Positions 5,354-7,003 of a DNA stretch of 7,003 nucleotides are shown in pieces; within the stretch, counting starts at the first letter, position 1; each line of letters opens with the position of its first letter. The notes under the pieces are model-generated. The model was not told the origin of the DNA. It searched no databases and saw only the letters and a program-made list of their open reading frames with translations. The DNA is from Dysgonamonadaceae bacterium. Lineage in GTDB: Bacteria > Bacteroidota > Bacteroidia > Bacteroidales > Azobacteroidaceae. The DNA is taken from NCBI GenBank assembly GCA_031276105.1, contig JAISNS010000001.1:1-7003 (forward strand), in the 5' to 3' direction. The position numbers and the translations under genes were made by a program.

Positions 5354-7003
5354 ATAATATATTTGTTATGCAGGCTCCGGCGGGAACCATCGGGTAAACC
5401 ATTCCTTTTTGCACTACTTTGGCTTCCAGCAGATAGGCGCCGGGCGTTTGCATCATTTCGCGGACGGCGTCGTCCAAGTCTTCGCGACGGGCGACTGTTC
5501 GTCCGGGGATGCGGTAAGCGGCGGCTATTTGGACGAAGTCGGGATTGTCCATCACCGTTTCGGAGTAACGTTCCTCGAAAAACAGTTCCTGCCACTGGCG
5601 CACCATTCCAAGATAATCATTGTTGAGGAGGACGATTTTCACGTTTACGTTCGATTGCATGATGGTGCCCAGTTCCTGAATGGTCATCTGCAAACCGCCG
5701 TCGCCCACGAAGAGGCAGACCGTCCGGTTGGGGGCGCCGAAGCGGGCGCCGATAGCGGCCGGCAGCCCGAAGCCCATCGTTCCCAATCCGCCCGAAGTGA
5801 CTACGCTTCGCGTTTGGCTGAAGCGGAAATAACGGACGCCCATCATTTGGTTTTGGCCGACGTCGGTCACCAAGATGGCTTGATTGCCGGCGGCGGTGGC
5901 CACTTTGTTCACCACTTCGCCCATTTTCAGCGGCCCGTCTGTCGGATGCAGTTCGGGGGTGATGACGGCTCGTATTTCGGTATCCCAATGTTCTTTGAAC
6001 GATTCGCGCCAAGCCGTGTGGCGGTTTTCGTTCAGGAGTTGAGTGATGGCGGGGAGCGTTTGTTTGGCGTCGCCCAAAACGGGGACGGCGATTGGGACGT
6101 TTTTGTTGATTTCGGCCGGATCGATATCGAAGTGAATGATTTGGGCTTGCTTGGCATACGTACTGAGGTCGCCGGTCACGCGGTCGTCGAAGCGCATCCC
6201 GATGGCGATCAAGACGTCGCACTCATTGGTTTTCCGGTTGGGGGCGATGTTGCCGTGCATTCCCAGCAGGCCGGTGTTGAGCGGTTCGTCGGAAGGCAAT
6301 GCCGACAGTCCGAGCATGGTTGTGGCGGCGGGAATATCGGCTTTGCGGAGAAAGGCCAGCAACTCGTTTTCGGCGTTTCCGAGGATAACGCCTTGTCCGA
6401 CGATGGCCAGCGGCTTTTGGGCGGCATTGATGAGACGCGCTGCTTCGGCCAAGTTTTCCGGTTCGATGTCGGGAACGGGGATATAGGATCGGATGTGGTT
6501 GATGGTAACCGGTTGATAATCGGCTGTTCCGAGCTGTGCATTCTTGGGGACGTCGAGCACGACCGGGCCGGGTCGACCGGTGGAGGCGATGTAGAAGGCG
6601 CGGGCAACGGCCCACGGGATTTCTTCGGCTGTCCGCACTTGATAAGCCCATTTGGTAATCGGTTGCGTCACGCCGATGACGTCCACTTCCTGGAAGGCGT
6701 CGGTTCCCAGCAGGGTGGCGGGGACTTGTCCGGCGATGACGACGATGGGCGTGCTGTCCATCATTGCGTCGGCGATGCCGGTGATGGTGTTGGCCACGCC
6801 GGGGCCGGAGGTGACGAGGCTTACGCCGACCTTGCCCGACACGCGGGCATAGCCCTGCGCAGCGTGGACGGCGCCCTGTTCGTGGCGCACGAGGACGTGC
6901 TTCAGCCGGTCGCGATAGTCATACAGCGAATCGTAAATCGGGATGGCTTGCCCCCCCGGATAGCCGAAAAGGAGGTCGACGCCTTCGTGAAGGAGCGCTT
7001 CCA
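5346..7003 (-). CDS. ilvB: Acetolactate synthase large (catalytic) subunit, N-terminus cut by right edge
   Basis: This thiamine-diphosphate and FAD enzyme condenses pyruvate with pyruvate or 2-oxobutyrate, the first committed step to branched-chain amino acids. About 551 codons are in the window, and by comparison with family members only some 10-20 N-terminal residues are missing. The reading frame is open to the right edge, starting EALLHEGVDLLFGYPGGQ. A GTG at 6890 gives an apparent start, but it encodes the internal valine of LVRHEQGA, whose glutamate (6881-6879) is the catalytic residue that activates ThDP. Next come the pyrimidine-binding domain, a central FAD-associated domain with GMRFDDRVTG (about 6209-6180), and the C-terminal domain with DVGQNQM, GLGTMGFGLPAAIGAR and the ThDP-Mg motif from VGDGG (about 5708) to LLNNDYLGM (about 5610). 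It ends AGACITNILYE. No frameshift is seen. It overlaps ilvN. In Bacteroides ilvD usually precedes it, which would lie beyond the window. Confidence 0.97.
   Translation of the reverse strand, partial: EALLHEGVDLLFGYPGGQAIPIYDSLYDYRDRLKHVLVRHEQGAVHAAQGYARVSGKVGVSLVTSGPGVANTITGIADAMMDSTPIVVIAGQVPATLLGTDAFQEVDVIGVTQPITKWAYQVRTAEEIPWAVARAFYIASTGRPGPVVLDVPKNAQLGTADYQPVTINHIRSYIPVPDIEPENLAEAARLINAAQKPLAIVGQGVILGNAENELLAFLRKADIPAATTMLGLSALPSDEPLNTGLLGMHGNIAPNRKTNECDVLIAIGMRFDDRVTGDLSTYAKQAQIIHFDIDPAEINKNVPIAVPVLGDAKQTLPAITQLLNENRHTAWRESFKEHWDTEIRAVITPELHPTDGPLKMGEVVNKVATAAGNQAILVTDVGQNQMMGVRYFRFSQTRSVVTSGGLGTMGFGLPAAIGARFGAPNRTVCLFVGDGGLQMTIQELGTIMQSNVNVKIVLLNNDYLGMVRQWQELFFEERYSETVMDNPDFVQIAAAYRIPGRTVARREDLDDAVREMMQTPGAYLLEAKVVQKGMVYPMVPAGACITNILYE

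Noticed and set aside
5617..6651. Long arginine- and proline-rich minus-strand frames overlapping ilvB
   Set aside because: They are low-complexity out-of-frame readings of the GC-rich ilvB gene.
5346..6890. A complete ilvB starting at the GTG at 6890
   Set aside because: The frame stays open to the right edge and the upstream translation (GYPGGQ, then DYRDRLKHVLVRHEQGA) is conserved acetolactate synthase sequence. The GTG is an internal valine codon.

Overview
The window looks like a piece of a Bacteroidales (phylum Bacteroidota) chromosome. Three things point there: the order ilvB-ilvN-acyl-ACP thioesterase-ilvC, which I recall as typical of Bacteroides and relatives; promoter-like sites with the Bacteroidota -7 box TAnnTTTG rather than sigma70 boxes; and an HU-CCDC81-type (SPOR-associated) gene, a family largely found in this phylum. 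Genus cannot be told from the sequence alone. All seven genes read on the minus strand, so transcription runs from high to low coordinates.

Right half (about 2791-7003): a branched-chain amino acid operon. ilvB (catalytic acetolactate synthase, cut by the right edge) overlaps ilvN (regulatory subunit) by 8 bases. A 74-base gap filled with AT-rich heptamer repeats follows, then an acyl-ACP thioesterase with a GTG start, then 68 bases, then ilvC (ketol-acid reductoisomerase). IlvB and IlvN make acetolactate or acetohydroxybutyrate, and IlvC reduces and isomerises it for valine, isoleucine and leucine synthesis. The thioesterase has a different substrate, acyl-ACP. Its reading frame runs on through two copies of a 28-base REP-like palindrome, which adds about 25 residues to its C-terminus. 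A GC-rich hairpin after ilvC probably marks the operon end.

Left half (about 1-2652): a separate unit driven by a Bacteroidota-type promoter at 2619-2652. It holds a multi-spanning GT-C (ArnT/PMT-like) glycosyltransferase and, 3 bases later, a cytoplasmic GT2 glycosyltransferase resembling polyprenyl-phosphate sugar synthases. The pair suggests lipid-linked sugar donor synthesis followed by sugar transfer outside the cytoplasm. A second copy of almost the same promoter (29 of 34 bases identical) lies across the GT2 stop codon and points at the HU-CCDC81 gene cut by the left edge; its -7 box is so close to the ATG that the mRNA could be leaderless.

I see no CRISPR array, tRNA, rRNA, transposase, phage or defence gene, and no clear undescribed system. 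The points most worth a second look are the repeated promoter, the possible leaderless start, the REP-derived protein tail and the heptamer inverted repeat inside the ilv operon.
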